Source: Bacteroidales bacterium (GTDB lineage: Bacteria; Bacteroidota; Bacteroidia; Bacteroidales; UBA12077). From it: a stretch of DNA of 64,000 nt. The first letter of the stretch is position 1, and each line of letters begins with the position of its first letter. Below are positions 1 through 9,562 of this stretch, piece after piece. The DNA lies in the NCBI GenBank assembly GCA_018334675.1, contig JAGXLL010000002.1, positions 62,001 through 126,000 on the forward strand, read 5' to 3'. The translations under genes were made by a program, and so were the position numbers. Under the pieces are notes generated by a model. The model was given only the letters and a program-made list of their open reading frames with translations. It was not told where the DNA came from and searched no databases.

Positions 1-46
1 TGTTCAGGAATTTTCGTCCTTGATGACAAAACCACTACATGATTGA

Positions 47-355
47 ATGATGAAGATAAAGATTTTAACAGGGATCGCCGCTCTGCTATTTTCATCTGTG
101 ATATGGACGCAGGCAGCAGATGATGCAACCTCCGGTGACAAGAAAGTGACTCGCGAAGTATCTTCTTTCACAGAAATTGAACTTTCCGTCGCAGCCAATC
201 TGTACCTGAAACAAGGTAGCGAACATCGTTTGGTACTGGAAGGGGATGAGGATGAGCTGGATGTGTCCATTTCAGGAAGCGGTAAAGTTCGCTATAAAGG
301 AGCACCCAGGGTCAATGCCAGCATATCGGGTTCGGGCAGGGCAGAGTCATATTAA
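47..355 (+). CDS. Short head-GIN (DUF2807-like) secreted protein, internally shortened
   Basis: This is a 102-residue protein with an N-terminal signal peptide (residues 1 to about 23, ending TQA). The segment REVSSFTEIELSVAANLYL resembles the start of the head-GIN adhesin-like domain (DUF2807). The end, with two SISGSG motifs around KVRYKG, resembles the end of the same domain. Family members usually exceed 200 residues with many SGxG turns of a beta-helix; here the middle appears to be missing while the frame is intact. It may be a small functional variant or a decaying gene. The two adjacent ATG codons at 47 and 50 are both possible starts. The function of the family is not established. 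Confidence 0.6.
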   Translation: MMKIKILTGIAALLFSSVIWTQAADDATSGDKKVTREVSSFTEIELSVAANLYLKQGSEHRLVLEGDEDELDVSISGSGKVRYKGAPRVNASISGSGRAESY

Positions 356-361
356 AGGTTC

Positions 362-928
362 TCACTCCCGGATCACTTTCACCTCCCCGCCGGGTCCTAC
401 CTTGATGATGGACGAAGGGGAGGCTTTTTTATTTTCATCCTGCCTCCATTGCACCACATAATCGACCGAGCGGATGATGGCCGGGTCAATTTGCTTGAAG
501 TTGGCAGGTGAAGGCTTGTTGCTCAGGTTGGCGGAGGTCGAAACAATGGGTTTTTTGAAGCGCTTGAGCACTTCCAGGCAAAAGGGATCGCTGGTAACGC
601 GGATGCCGATGCTGCCATCGGAAGCCACCAGTTTTTCGGGCAAATTGCGGGCCTGATGGTAGATAAGGGTAAGGGGTTTATCGGTCACTTCCATCAGATC
701 CCAGGCAATACCGGGCATATCCTCAACATAGCGCTCCACCCGGGCCTCCGAATCCAGCAGGATCAGCATGCTTTTCCCGGGATCCCGCTCTTTTATATTG
801 TAAAGCCGCTCTATGGCTTGTTCGTTGGTAGCATCGCAACCCAGGCCCCATATGGTATCGGTGGGGTAAAGGATCACCCCGCCGCTGTAAAGCACATCCA
901 GTGCCTTCTTAATATCTTCCTGCATCAT
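362..928 (-). CDS. tsaC: L-threonylcarbamoyladenylate synthase (TsaC/Sua5/YrdC family)
   Basis: The enzyme makes threonylcarbamoyl-AMP from threonine, bicarbonate and ATP, the first step of t6A37 modification of ANN-decoding tRNAs. The 188 residues form a single YrdC domain. PTDTIWGLG lies near residue 22, KERDPGKSM near 46, the STSANLS segment near 131, and the terminal SSIIKV strand is present. The length fits the short TsaC form without a Sua5 C-terminal domain. Its start overlaps the end of the upstream glycosyltransferase by 4 bases, so the two genes are probably translationally coupled. Confidence 0.93.
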   Translation of the reverse strand: MMQEDIKKALDVLYSGGVILYPTDTIWGLGCDATNEQAIERLYNIKERDPGKSMLILLDSEARVERYVEDMPGIAWDLMEVTDKPLTLIYHQARNLPEKLVASDGSIGIRVTSDPFCLEVLKRFKKPIVSTSANLSNKPSPANFKQIDPAIIRSVDYVVQWRQDENKKASPSSIIKVGPGGEVKVIRE

Positions 929-2034
929 TGCAATAAAGCTTCCATTTGATCGATGGATTGTTCCACGTTGAATTGTTGCTCCAATCTTCTTCTGGCTTCC
1001 TTCCCCAGGCGCATACGAAGATCCCTGTTACGCAACAAATCCAGCTTTTCTTTCACACCCTGCACATCACCCTTGTTCAGCAAATAACCGGTTTCATTGT
1101 TGCGGATGATCTCCGGGTTGCTTCCTTCGTTGTAAGCAATAACAGGCTTATAACGGGCCATGGCATACATCAGGGGGTGGTTGAATCCGTTGCTGGTATT
1201 GCCGGTGACAAACACATCGATCGAATTCATGAATTCCACCAGGTTGCGGGAGCAGCTGTCCCACACCAGCATCTTCTGCAGCTCGGGGTTTCGCTTGAGC
1301 TTATGTTTGAGGGAACGGATCAACTGTCCGTTGCCATGGATCAGGAACCTGAAATGGGCAGCATCGTCCTTCCTTTCCCTCCTGATCAGCTCGAAAAGAG
1401 TCAAAAAACGCGAAGGATGAACATCCCCGGTCATGACACCCACCATGAGCTCGCCGTTGTTCCGGTAGTCGTGGTAATTGGATGAAGCAGCCCTTTGACC
1501 TGTAACACGCAATCCATTGTATATCACCCGGGTGGACTCCGGCCGGTACATATGGCTTTTGCTTCGAAGCATCCATATCCTGTTGGCATCGGAGTTGGTG
1601 ATCACTGTGGTGATATACCGGTTCAGGATCCAGCGGTTAATGATATTCTCCCGGACAGAAGAGACGGTGCCCCGGCGGTACACCACATTTTTTACCCCGG
1701 CAATACGGGCAGCCAGAGCTCCGGTTTTCACATCGGGAGGATAATTGACGAAAAGGGTGGTGATTTGATCCCGTTTGAGCCGGCGGGCGAGTTTAAGTAT
1801 GTCGGCAGGCATAAAGCCACGCTTTTTGAACTTCTTTACAATCATGCCGTATCGCTTGCCTTTGGCATAAAGCCGGCCGTGAGGATTGGCCAGTATCTCC
1901 ACGGTGTGCCCGCGATCAAACAGGGCCCGCCCCATTTCATAAGGCCAACGCTGATGGTTGGTCCATGAAGACGATGATGTGTAAAAGCATACCCTTATAT
2001 GTGGATCGCGTTCGCTCATAGATTGCCTGATCAT
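925..2034 (-). CDS. Glycosyltransferase, GT-B fold (family 4-like)
   Basis: The 369-residue cytoplasmic protein has a two-Rossmann GT-B layout. The N-terminal half contains WTNHQRWPYEMGRAL followed by RGHTVEILANP. The C-terminal half carries the donor-binding region with NTSNGFNHPLMYAMARYKP and NEGSNPEIIRNNETGYLL, equivalent to the ExxxxxxxxE region of family 4 enzymes. Sugar donor and acceptor cannot be told from sequence. The start is uncertain: the next Met is at residue 6 (MSERDP). It precedes tsaC in the same transcription unit. Confidence 0.8.
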   Translation of the reverse strand: MIRQSMSERDPHIRVCFYTSSSSWTNHQRWPYEMGRALFDRGHTVEILANPHGRLYAKGKRYGMIVKKFKKRGFMPADILKLARRLKRDQITTLFVNYPPDVKTGALAARIAGVKNVVYRRGTVSSVRENIINRWILNRYITTVITNSDANRIWMLRSKSHMYRPESTRVIYNGLRVTGQRAASSNYHDYRNNGELMVGVMTGDVHPSRFLTLFELIRRERKDDAAHFRFLIHGNGQLIRSLKHKLKRNPELQKMLVWDSCSRNLVEFMNSIDVFVTGNTSNGFNHPLMYAMARYKPVIAYNEGSNPEIIRNNETGYLLNKGDVQGVKEKLDLLRNRDLRMRLGKEARRRLEQQFNVEQSIDQMEALLQ

Positions 2035-2305
2035 ATAAAATTAATACAAAATTATTATGGTTCCATATTCATCCGGGAATAATTGCAAACAAATCCATTC
2101 CAATTGGGTTCAGTAAAATTTTGAATCCAAAAGGATTGTTCCGCAGTACCATTGAAAATCTTACTCTACGAGTTTGAGCGTTAAAAAGTTGTAACAAAAT
2201 GATTGATCGAATAAATGCGTAAATCATTGTTCCATATTCCTTACCATAAATTGCCGAAAGATTTATATTTTAGAGCGAATAAAACCACACAAAAAACCAT
2301 ACGTT

Positions 2306-3694
2306 ATGTTTAAAAAAGAGGTTTATATAGACCGCCGCAAGAGGTTAAAAGAAAAGGTAAACAACGGCTTGATCTTTATTCCCGGCAACGGGGAGACCCC
2401 GATGAATTATCCGGGCAATGCCTATCTTTTCCGTCAGGACAGTGCTTTCCTTTATTATTTCGGTCTGGACATGCCGGACCTGGTTGGCATCATTGACCTG
2501 GACAATGACAAGGAATACATCTTCGGAGATGATGTAAACCTGGACGACATCATCTGGATGGGACCGCAGCCCTCCATGAAGGAGCTGAGCAGCGAAGCAG
2601 GGGTGGAAAATTCCATGCCCGTAAAGGAATTGTCCGGTTTTCTGCGGAAAGCCAAAGACAAGGGTCAGAAGATCCACACGCTCCCTTTCTACCGGGCTGA
2701 GAACATCATTCGTTTCGCCGACTGGTTAGGCATTCATCACAACCAGGCGGGAGAGTATGTTTCAGAAGAACTGATCCATGCAGTTGTGGAAATGCGCAGC
2801 ATCAAGGACAGCCATGAAATCGGGGAGCTGGAGAAGGCTGCCGCCATCGGTTATGAGATGCACGTTACCGCCATGAAGATGTGCAATCCGGGGGTATATG
2901 AAAGGGAGATATCAGGTGTGCTGGAAGGTATTCCCCGCACCTACGACGGTATGATCTCTTTCCCGGTGATCCTTACACAGCATGGAGAAACGCTGCACAA
3001 CCATTATCATGGCAACAAGCTGGAAGAAGGCAAGATGATGCTCACCGATGCAGGGGCGGAAACCAATATGCACTATGCTTCCGACATAACCCGTACCATC
3101 CCTGTTGGCGGCAGGTTCAGCGACCGTCAGAAGAGCATTTACAACATCGTGCTGGAGGCCAACGACCGGGCCAGGGAGATGACCAAGCCGGGCGTACCTT
3201 ATCTGGATGTGCATACCGAAGCGGCCCGCACCATCATCAAAGGCCTGAAAGACCTTGGCATCATGAAGGGAGACGTGGAAGAGGCACTCAACAAGGGGGC
3301 CCATGCCATGTTTATGCCTCACGGGCTGGGTCATCCCATGGGCCTGGATGTGCACGATATGGAAGGCCTGGGTGAGAACCTGGTGGGCTACGACAATGAG
3401 ATCAAGCGCTCCAGTGTCTTTGGCTTCTCCGGCCTGCGATTTGGCAAGCGGGTTCAGCCCGGCCATGTCCTGACCAATGAACCGGGATGCTATTTCATTC
3501 CCGAGCTCATCGACAACTGGGAAGGTGAAAAGAAATTCAGCGAACACATCGACTACAAGAAAGTTCGTGAATTCCAGGGCTTCGGCGGAGTACGCCTGGA
3601 AGACGACATCCTGGTCACCAACGATGGCTGTCGCATCCTGGGCAAACGCATCCCCATCACCGTTGAGGAAGTGGAAAAAACCATGAACACCTAA
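2306..3694 (+). CDS. Xaa-Pro aminopeptidase family protein (M24B, aminopeptidase P)
   Basis: The 462-residue cytoplasmic metallopeptidase would remove N-terminal residues preceding proline. An N-terminal creatinase-like domain (about 1-165) is followed by the pita-bread catalytic domain. All five dinuclear-metal ligands are visible: Asp in LTDAGAE, Asp in SDITRT, His in MPHGLGHPMGLDVHD, Glu in TNEPGCYF and Glu in RLEDDILV. A second, clearly different M24B protein lies at 7466-8731. A TATATTTT element about 35 bases upstream resembles the Bacteroidota -7 box in 7 of 8 positions. Confidence 0.92.
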   Translation: MFKKEVYIDRRKRLKEKVNNGLIFIPGNGETPMNYPGNAYLFRQDSAFLYYFGLDMPDLVGIIDLDNDKEYIFGDDVNLDDIIWMGPQPSMKELSSEAGVENSMPVKELSGFLRKAKDKGQKIHTLPFYRAENIIRFADWLGIHHNQAGEYVSEELIHAVVEMRSIKDSHEIGELEKAAAIGYEMHVTAMKMCNPGVYEREISGVLEGIPRTYDGMISFPVILTQHGETLHNHYHGNKLEEGKMMLTDAGAETNMHYASDITRTIPVGGRFSDRQKSIYNIVLEANDRAREMTKPGVPYLDVHTEAARTIIKGLKDLGIMKGDVEEALNKGAHAMFMPHGLGHPMGLDVHDMEGLGENLVGYDNEIKRSSVFGFSGLRFGKRVQPGHVLTNEPGCYFIPELIDNWEGEKKFSEHIDYKKVREFQGFGGVRLEDDILVTNDGCRILGKRIPITVEEVEKTMNT

Positions 3695-3752
3695 GGTTAC
3701 ACTTGAATGAAACCATCGCCTAATAGTCGCTGAGCGCCTGTTAGATGATAAG

Positions 3753-3794
3753 AAAAAAGGGATCTCCGGCAGTCGCCGGACAGATCCCTTTTTT
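3753..3794. terminator. Bidirectional rho-independent terminator
   Basis: A long stem pairs AAAAAAGGGATCT and CCGGC with GCCGG and AGATCCCTTTTTT around an AGTC loop. It has A-tracts on one side and T-tracts on the other, and so can stop transcription from both the aminopeptidase gene and the converging sdh operon. Confidence 0.85.
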
Positions 3795-3905
3795 GATGGA
3801 TATCATTTATGGGGGATGATCTCTCTGGTCGTTTTTTCAGGCATCATTTGCGGAGAATGTTCCCCCTTATGCTCCTCCCCGAGATACATGGGTCCTGCCA
3901 GGTGC

Positions 3906-4658
3906 TCAGTCCTTTTCCTCAGAAAAAGAGGCCTTCAGATATTCGCGGTTCATGCGGGCTATGTGATCGAGGGAAATCGACTTGGGACATTCAACCTCGC
4001 ATGCTTCGGTGGAAGTACAGCTTCCGAATCCCAGCTCTTCCATCTTAGCCACCATATTGAGGGCCCGTCTTTTGGCCTCCGGTTTGCCCTGGGGAAGCAA
4101 GGCCAGTTGAGATATCTTGGCTGCCACAAAAAGCGTGGCAGAGGAATTTTTGCAGGCCGCCACACAGGCTCCACATCCAATGCATACTCCGGCATCAAAG
4201 GCCCTTTCCGCATGCTGCCTCTTGACAGGCGTAGAGTTGGCCTCCGGCGCCGACCCCGTATCGACCGATACGAACCCTCCCGCATCCATGATCTTCTCAA
4301 AAGCACTGCGGTCGACGATCAGATCTTTGATCACGGGAAAAGCTTGGGCCCGCCAGGGTTCCACTACGATGGTCTGACCGTCGCGGAAAGAACGCATGTG
4401 CAACTGGCAGGTGGCTACTTCCTTTTCCGGACCATGGGGCCGGCCATTGATAAACAGACCACACGACCCGCATATGCCTTCGCGGCAATCATGCTCGTAT
4501 GCCACCGGGTCCTCCCCCTTCTCTATGAGTTGTTTGTTCAGGGCATCCAACATCTCCAGAAAGGACATCTCCGGATTGATATCATTCAGCGAATAATCAA
4601 CGAACTGACCCTTCGTCTGGGCATTGGGCTGGCGCCATATTTTGAGTTGTACTTTCAT
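3906..4658 (-). CDS. sdhB: Succinate dehydrogenase/fumarate reductase iron-sulfur subunit
   Basis: This 250-residue electron-transfer subunit of complex II or fumarate reductase sits on the cytoplasmic face of the membrane. The [2Fe-2S] ligands are C58, C63, C66 and C84 (CREGICGSC). The [4Fe-4S] ligands are C159, C162, C165 plus C169 ([11 protein letters not shown]), and the [3Fe-4S] group has C214, C220 and C224. It is the last gene of an operon transcribed sdhC, sdhA, sdhB. Sequence alone does not settle whether the enzyme runs as dehydrogenase or fumarate reductase in this organism. Confidence 0.94.
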   Translation of the reverse strand: MKVQLKIWRQPNAQTKGQFVDYSLNDINPEMSFLEMLDALNKQLIEKGEDPVAYEHDCREGICGSCGLFINGRPHGPEKEVATCQLHMRSFRDGQTIVVEPWRAQAFPVIKDLIVDRSAFEKIMDAGGFVSVDTGSAPEANSTPVKRQHAERAFDAGVCIGCGACVAACKNSSATLFVAAKISQLALLPQGKPEAKRRALNMVAKMEELGFGSCTSTEACEVECPKSISLDHIARMNREYLKASFSEEKD

Positions 4659-4694
4659 ATCAGCAGATTTTGAATATTATTGGATTGGGATATA

Positions 4695-6614
4695 CTATTT
4701 ATAGGTGCGCGCTTTTACTTCGACAAACTCAAAGTTCAGGGGTTCCTTGTGGAGCCTGGGCATCTGATCCTCCCCCTGATACTCCCAGGTCGCTACGTAC
4801 ATGTAGTTCTCATCATCCCGCAGGGCTTCGCCCGCTTCGGTCTGATATTCCTGCCGGAAATGGCCCCCGCACGATTCATTGCGGTTCAGGGCATCCTCGA
4901 TCAGCAGCTGACTCATCTCTAAGAAGTCGGCCACCCGAACGGCCTTTTCCATTTCCTGGTTGAGCTCGTTCAGGGTACCCGGGACCTGCAGATCCTTCCA
5001 AAACTCCTGTTTCAGCTCCCGAACCTCTGTGCGGGCTTTGTTCAAACCCTCTTCACTGCGGAGCATACCACAATGGTCCCACATGATCTTGCCCAGCCTT
5101 TTGTGGAAAGAAGAAGCCGTTTGTGTACCGTTGATGTTCAACAGCTTTTCAAGTCGCTCCCGTACCTTCTGCTCGGCCTCTTCAAATTCCTTTTCCTCAG
5201 TAGATAAGCGGGGCACCTTGATCTTGTCGGCCAGGTAATTGCCGATGGTGTTGGGCAGGATGAAATAGCCATCGCCGGCTCCTTGCATCAGGGAGCTGGC
5301 CCCCAGCCTGTTGGCTCCATGGTCGGAGAAGTTGGCCTCTCCTATGGCATAAAGTCCGGGAATGGTGGTCATCAGTTCATAATCGACCCATAACCCTCCC
5401 ATGGTGTAGTGCCCGGCGGGATAGATGCGCATGGGTGTTTCATAGGGGCTCTCGCCGGTGATCTTTTCATAGAGCTCAAAGAGGTTGCCATATTTACCGC
5501 CAATGGTTTTGGCGCCCTGTTCCCGGATGGCATGTCTGAATTCCAGGTATACGGCCTGGCCGGTGGGTCCAACGCCGTAGCCTGCATCACATCGCTCCTT
5601 AGCTGCCCGGGAAGCCACATCACGTGGCACCAGGTTGCCGAAGGCCGGATAGCGCCGCTCCAGGTAATAATCCCGCTCCTCTTCCGGTATCTCATTGGGA
5701 TCGCGTTTGTCGCCTTTTGCCTTGGGCACCCAGATGCGTCCGTCGTTGCGCAGGGATTCGGACATCAGGGTCAGCTTCGACTGGAAATCGCTTAGCTGTG
5801 GGATGCAGGTAGGATGGATCTGAATAAAGCTGGGATTGCTGAAAAAAGCCCCATTGCGGTAGGCGATCATGGCCGCCGAACCACTGGATGAGACACCCAG
5901 GGTGGAGAGATAGTAGACGGTGCCATACCCGCCGGTAGCCAACACCACGGCATGGGCAGTATGCCGCTCCAGCTCGCCGGTCACCAGGTTGCGGGCGATG
6001 ATGCCGCGGGCCTGTCCGTCCTTGATCACCAACTCCAGCATCTGGCGGCGCGAATACATCTGCACCTTACCCCGGGCGATCATCCTTTTCAGGGCAGAAT
6101 AGGATCCCAGCAGCACCTGCTGCCCGGTCTGTCCCTGGGCATAAAAGGTACGGGATACCTGTACCCCGCCAAAAGAGCGGGTGGTAATCTGGCCGCCGTA
6201 CTCCCGGGCAAAAGGTACACCCTGTGCCGTGAGCTGGTCTATGATCCCGTTGCTTACTTCCGCCGCCCGGTACACATTGGCCTCACGGGCCCGGTAATCA
6301 CCCCCTTTGATCATATCATAAAAATGCCGGTATACCCCGTCACCGTCATTGCGGTAGTTCTTCGAGGCATTGATGCCGCCCTGGGCCGCCACCGAGTGTG
6401 CCCGGCGCGGACTATCCTGGTAACAGAAAACCTTGACATTGTACCCCAGCTGAGCCAGCGTGGCAGCGGCCGGTGATCCGGCAATGCCCGTGCCGACTAC
6501 GATGATGTCCAGCTTCTTCTTGTTGGCCGGACTCACCAGCTTCATGGTATTCAAATAATTGGTCCACTTTTCTTTTAAGGGTCCTTCGGGTATTTTAGCA
6601 TCTAATGTAGCCAT
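4695..6614 (-). CDS. sdhA: Succinate dehydrogenase/fumarate reductase flavoprotein subunit
   Basis: The 639-residue catalytic subunit carries covalent FAD and interconverts succinate and fumarate. The dinucleotide-binding motif [12 protein letters not shown] lies near residue 40. The FAD-attachment region [11 protein letters not shown] contains the expected His. The capping-domain and substrate regions ([30 protein letters not shown]) are intact, as is the C-terminal FAD motif [10 protein letters not shown]. Length and motifs match the Bacteroidota form paired with a single-polypeptide cytochrome b. It lies 45 bases downstream of sdhC and 36 bases upstream of sdhB. Confidence 0.95.
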   Translation of the reverse strand: MATLDAKIPEGPLKEKWTNYLNTMKLVSPANKKKLDIIVVGTGIAGSPAAATLAQLGYNVKVFCYQDSPRRAHSVAAQGGINASKNYRNDGDGVYRHFYDMIKGGDYRAREANVYRAAEVSNGIIDQLTAQGVPFAREYGGQITTRSFGGVQVSRTFYAQGQTGQQVLLGSYSALKRMIARGKVQMYSRRQMLELVIKDGQARGIIARNLVTGELERHTAHAVVLATGGYGTVYYLSTLGVSSSGSAAMIAYRNGAFFSNPSFIQIHPTCIPQLSDFQSKLTLMSESLRNDGRIWVPKAKGDKRDPNEIPEEERDYYLERRYPAFGNLVPRDVASRAAKERCDAGYGVGPTGQAVYLEFRHAIREQGAKTIGGKYGNLFELYEKITGESPYETPMRIYPAGHYTMGGLWVDYELMTTIPGLYAIGEANFSDHGANRLGASSLMQGAGDGYFILPNTIGNYLADKIKVPRLSTEEKEFEEAEQKVRERLEKLLNINGTQTASSFHKRLGKIMWDHCGMLRSEEGLNKARTEVRELKQEFWKDLQVPGTLNELNQEMEKAVRVADFLEMSQLLIEDALNRNESCGGHFRQEYQTEAGEALRDDENYMYVATWEYQGEDQMPRLHKEPLNFEFVEVKARTYK

Positions 6615-6659
6615 AATATAGAATGTTACTTTTTACAATTTTGTGTGGTAAAGCAGGTA

Positions 6660-7331
6660 TTAGCCGGAAGTGATCAGGAAGTAGACAGGAATGCTTGCGA
6701 ACCCCACCCCCATGATCACAGCAAAGACATAGGCAATGCGCTTCAAACGGATCCGCCACAGGTCATTATCCCATCCCAGACTCTGAAAAGCAGCCCAGAA
6801 ACCATGAGATAGATGGAGGCCGAGGAACAAAGCACCCAGAATATAAATCACGTCATACCACCACCAATTGATGAACAATCCCGATACCAGGCCGTATAAG
6901 TTCTCCATCTCCGTGCCCTCGACCATTACCGTGTCGAGATGCCCAAACCTGACTTTCCAGTAAAAATTGGACAGGTGGATCACCAGGAAAATCAGGATCA
7001 GCACGCCCAAAATGAACATGTTCCTGGATGGCCATGTCGTGCTGCCCCACCTGTCGACCTTTTTATAGCGGACCGGACGGTAACGCTGGTTCTGCAGGGT
7101 GAGGTAGGCAGAATAGATGATGTGGATGATGAAGCCCAGGGCAAGTATTGGCTCCAAAATCCTGATAAACGGATTGGTCACCATGAAATGAGCAGCCGAG
7201 TTAAAGGCATCGGAACCGACCATCAAAAGGGAATTGACGGACAGGTGAACAATCAGAAACAACATCAGAAAGATCCCGGTGATGCTCATTATGAACTTCT
7301 TGCCGACAGGAGAGGTAAAAAAATGGCTCAT
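6660..7331 (-). CDS. sdhC: Succinate dehydrogenase/fumarate reductase cytochrome b subunit
   Basis: This 223-residue integral membrane subunit anchors SdhAB and passes electrons to or from quinone through haem b. I place the start at Met 7331 (MSHFFTSPVGKK), where family members begin; an in-frame upstream Met at 7409 would add 26 residues unlike the family. About five hydrophobic helices are visible, with candidate haem ligands in IVHLSVNS, IIHIIYSAY, VIHLSNFYW and GLHLSHGFW. It is the first gene of the sdhCAB operon. Confidence 0.92.
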   Translation of the reverse strand: MSHFFTSPVGKKFIMSITGIFLMLFLIVHLSVNSLLMVGSDAFNSAAHFMVTNPFIRILEPILALGFIIHIIYSAYLTLQNQRYRPVRYKKVDRWGSTTWPSRNMFILGVLILIFLVIHLSNFYWKVRFGHLDTVMVEGTEMENLYGLVSGLFINWWWYDVIYILGALFLGLHLSHGFWAAFQSLGWDNDLWRIRLKRIAYVFAVIMGVGFASIPVYFLITSG

Positions 7332-7391
7332 AGGTATGGTTTTTTGGTAAATTTTATAAACTTGCAGAAAGTGCTCAAGTGGGGTTATATA

Positions 7392-7399
7392 CAAATATA
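7392..7399 (-). promoter_or_regulatory. Bacteroidota-type -7 element before sdhC
   Basis: On the minus strand this reads TATATTTG, an exact match to the TAnnTTTG -7 consensus, about 60 bases before the chosen sdhC start. The -33 element is not clear. Confidence 0.5.
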
Positions 7400-7465
7400 T
7401 TGGCCGCAAAGGGTAAATGAAATGTTTCTCAGCAGAAAATTGACAATTTAAACTTATTCTAAGTT

Positions 7466-8731
7466 ATGGAGCCAACATCTCATCAGAATCTCTTTGAGCG
7501 AAACAGAACAAAACTGACCGTTGAAATGGGAAAGGAGGAACTGGTGGTGATGTTTTCCGGTCAAAGAATGCCACGCAACGGCGACCAGTACTTCCCTTTC
7601 CGGCAGGATTCCGATTTTTTCTACCTCACAGGCATTGAACAACCCGACAGCATACTTGTGCTCAACAAATCCGACGCCTTCCTCTTCATCACAGAACCAT
7701 CCGGGCAGGTGGCCCTCTGGGAAGGACAACAGCTGGATGCCGAAAAAGCCCGGGGCATCTCCGGTATTGAAAACATCAGGTGGCTTGGCGAGTTTGAAAA
7801 AATAACGGAAAAACTCCTGCAGACGCACCATACCATCTGTTTCAACCTCCCGGAGAAGATTCCCTCCGGAAAACCCCCCTCCCGGGATGCCTTGTACCTG
7901 GAAGAATTTACAAAGACCCATCCCTTTCACCGCATTCGTTCGCTCAGGCCCCGGATGAAAAAACTCCGGCTGAAAAAGGAACCCGAAGAACTGGAGCACA
8001 TACGCGGGGCCATTGGCATTACCCATCAAGCCTTCAACCGGGTACTGCAAATACTCAAACCCGGGATAAAGGAAAAGACCATCGAGGCTGAGATCACACA
8101 TCAACTCATCATCAGTGGGGCTCAGGGTTTTGCATTCGACCCGATCATGGCGTCGGGGAACAATGCAACTACGCTTCATTACACCGCCAACAGTGCCATC
8201 TGCAAAAACGAGGACTTATTGCTGATGGATTTTGGGGCGGAATACCGGAACTACGCCGCCGACATAACCCGAACCATACCGGTCAGCGGTAAGTACACCC
8301 CCCGACAGAAAGAATGCTACCAGGCCGTGCTGGAGGTGATGAATGAACTCATGGATGAGATCAAACCGGGCACCACCATCGCACAACTCCAACAACAGGT
8401 AGCCAGGGCGCTCTCCCAAAAACACCAGCAGCTGGGTCTCTACACTACCAGTGATGTCAAGGAGGAGGAAAATCGGTGGAAAAAATATTTCCCCCATGGA
8501 GTATCGCACTTCATGGGTCTGGACGTCCACGACTACGGCGATAAAAACACCGTGCTGGAAAAAGGAATGGTCATCAGCTGGGAACCCGGTCTGTATATCC
8601 CGGAAGAAGACATCGGCATACGCATTGAAGATGACATCCTGGTGGACGATAAACCGGTCAACCTCTCGGGGGACATCCCCAAAGACCCCGGACAAATAGA
8701 ATCACTGATGCAGGAAAAAGCAACGACATGA
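7466..8731 (+). CDS. pepP: Aminopeptidase P (M24B Xaa-Pro aminopeptidase)
   Basis: The 421-residue metallopeptidase is closer to classical PepP than the protein at 2306-3694. The N-terminal domain contains FPFRQDSDFFYLTG, typical of PepP. Metal ligands are Asp in LMDFGAEY, Asp in ADITRTIP, His in FPHGVSHFMGLDVHD, Glu in SWEPGLYIP and Glu in IRIEDDILV. It diverges from sdhC across a 134-base gap, and its stop overlaps the recO start by 4 bases (ATGA), indicating coupling with recO. Confidence 0.93.
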   Translation: MEPTSHQNLFERNRTKLTVEMGKEELVVMFSGQRMPRNGDQYFPFRQDSDFFYLTGIEQPDSILVLNKSDAFLFITEPSGQVALWEGQQLDAEKARGISGIENIRWLGEFEKITEKLLQTHHTICFNLPEKIPSGKPPSRDALYLEEFTKTHPFHRIRSLRPRMKKLRLKKEPEELEHIRGAIGITHQAFNRVLQILKPGIKEKTIEAEITHQLIISGAQGFAFDPIMASGNNATTLHYTANSAICKNEDLLLMDFGAEYRNYAADITRTIPVSGKYTPRQKECYQAVLEVMNELMDEIKPGTTIAQLQQQVARALSQKHQQLGLYTTSDVKEEENRWKKYFPHGVSHFMGLDVHDYGDKNTVLEKGMVISWEPGLYIPEEDIGIRIEDDILVDDKPVNLSGDIPKDPGQIESLMQEKATT

Positions 8732-9453
8732 TCCATAAAACCCGGGCCCTGGTATTACATCACATCAAATACAGCGATACCAGCATCATCATGCATGCAT
8801 ACACCGAAGCATATGGCAGGCTCAGCTTTATGGTCCAGGGAGTAAGAAAAAGAAACAGCCGGATGAAGATCGGCCTTTTTCAACCCCTTTCTATCCTGGA
8901 CCTGGAAATACAATACAAGGAAAAAAGACAGCTGCAGAAAATCAGGGAAGCACGCAACGCCCACCCTTTCCAAAGTATCCCCCATGACTACCGCAAAACC
9001 AGCATGGCCCTCTTCATGGCCGAACTGCTCTACAAAACCCTTCGGGAAGAGCAGCCCGATCCGGATCTGTTCCATTTCCTCATGAACCATCTGCGGGTGT
9101 TTGATCTGAAAAAAAAGGGACTGGCCAACTTTCACCTCTTTTTCATGACCCAGCTTACCAAATACCTGGGCTTCTTCCCCCACAACAACTTCGATGAGTC
9201 CAACGTATATTTCGACAGCAACAAAGGCTGCTTTATCCCCTTCAAACCCCACCACAACCACTACCTGGAAAAGCCTGAGAGTGAGTTTTTTCATGCCCTC
9301 CTCCGGCATTCCCCCGACCAACATGAGGAACGGATCATTCCCAAATCAAGCCGCCTGAAATTGCTTCATGCCCTGGTTGACTTCTACTACCTCCATAATC
9401 CGGCAATGGGGCATATCCATTCCTTCGAAATACTCCGGGAAACATTTCGTTGA
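8728..9453 (+). CDS. recO: DNA repair protein RecO
   Basis: The 241-residue protein helps RecA load on single-stranded DNA coated by SSB in the RecFOR pathway. The N-terminal OB fold begins KTRALVLHHIKYSDTSIIMHAYTEAYGR and includes FMVQGVRKRNSR, both typical of RecO, followed by the helical domain. The zinc cysteines of some RecO proteins are absent, as is common in Bacteroidota. Its start overlaps the stop of pepP. Confidence 0.9.
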   Translation: MIHKTRALVLHHIKYSDTSIIMHAYTEAYGRLSFMVQGVRKRNSRMKIGLFQPLSILDLEIQYKEKRQLQKIREARNAHPFQSIPHDYRKTSMALFMAELLYKTLREEQPDPDLFHFLMNHLRVFDLKKKGLANFHLFFMTQLTKYLGFFPHNNFDESNVYFDSNKGCFIPFKPHHNHYLEKPESEFFHALLRHSPDQHEERIIPKSSRLKLLHALVDFYYLHNPAMGHIHSFEILRETFR

Positions 9454-9562
9454 TTTGGTGAATGGATCGATTATTTTGATAAAACATGCTCACTTCTTCA
9501 TGGCAGAGATCTTCCATGAAAATTTAATTTGTAAATTTACGCTCATTTTTAAATCAGCGCTG

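Noticed and set aside
946-1968. Long open frames on the plus strand opposite the glycosyltransferase gene
   Set aside because: They are mirror frames of a gene with clear family motifs and show no motifs of their own.
3816-4673. 285-codon plus-strand frame opposite sdhB
   Set aside because: It overlaps the SdhB gene, whose cluster cysteines are all conserved, and it has no recognisable domain.
5409-6476. Plus-strand open frames opposite sdhA
   Set aside because: These are shadows of the strongly supported flavoprotein gene; their composition is typical of antisense frames.
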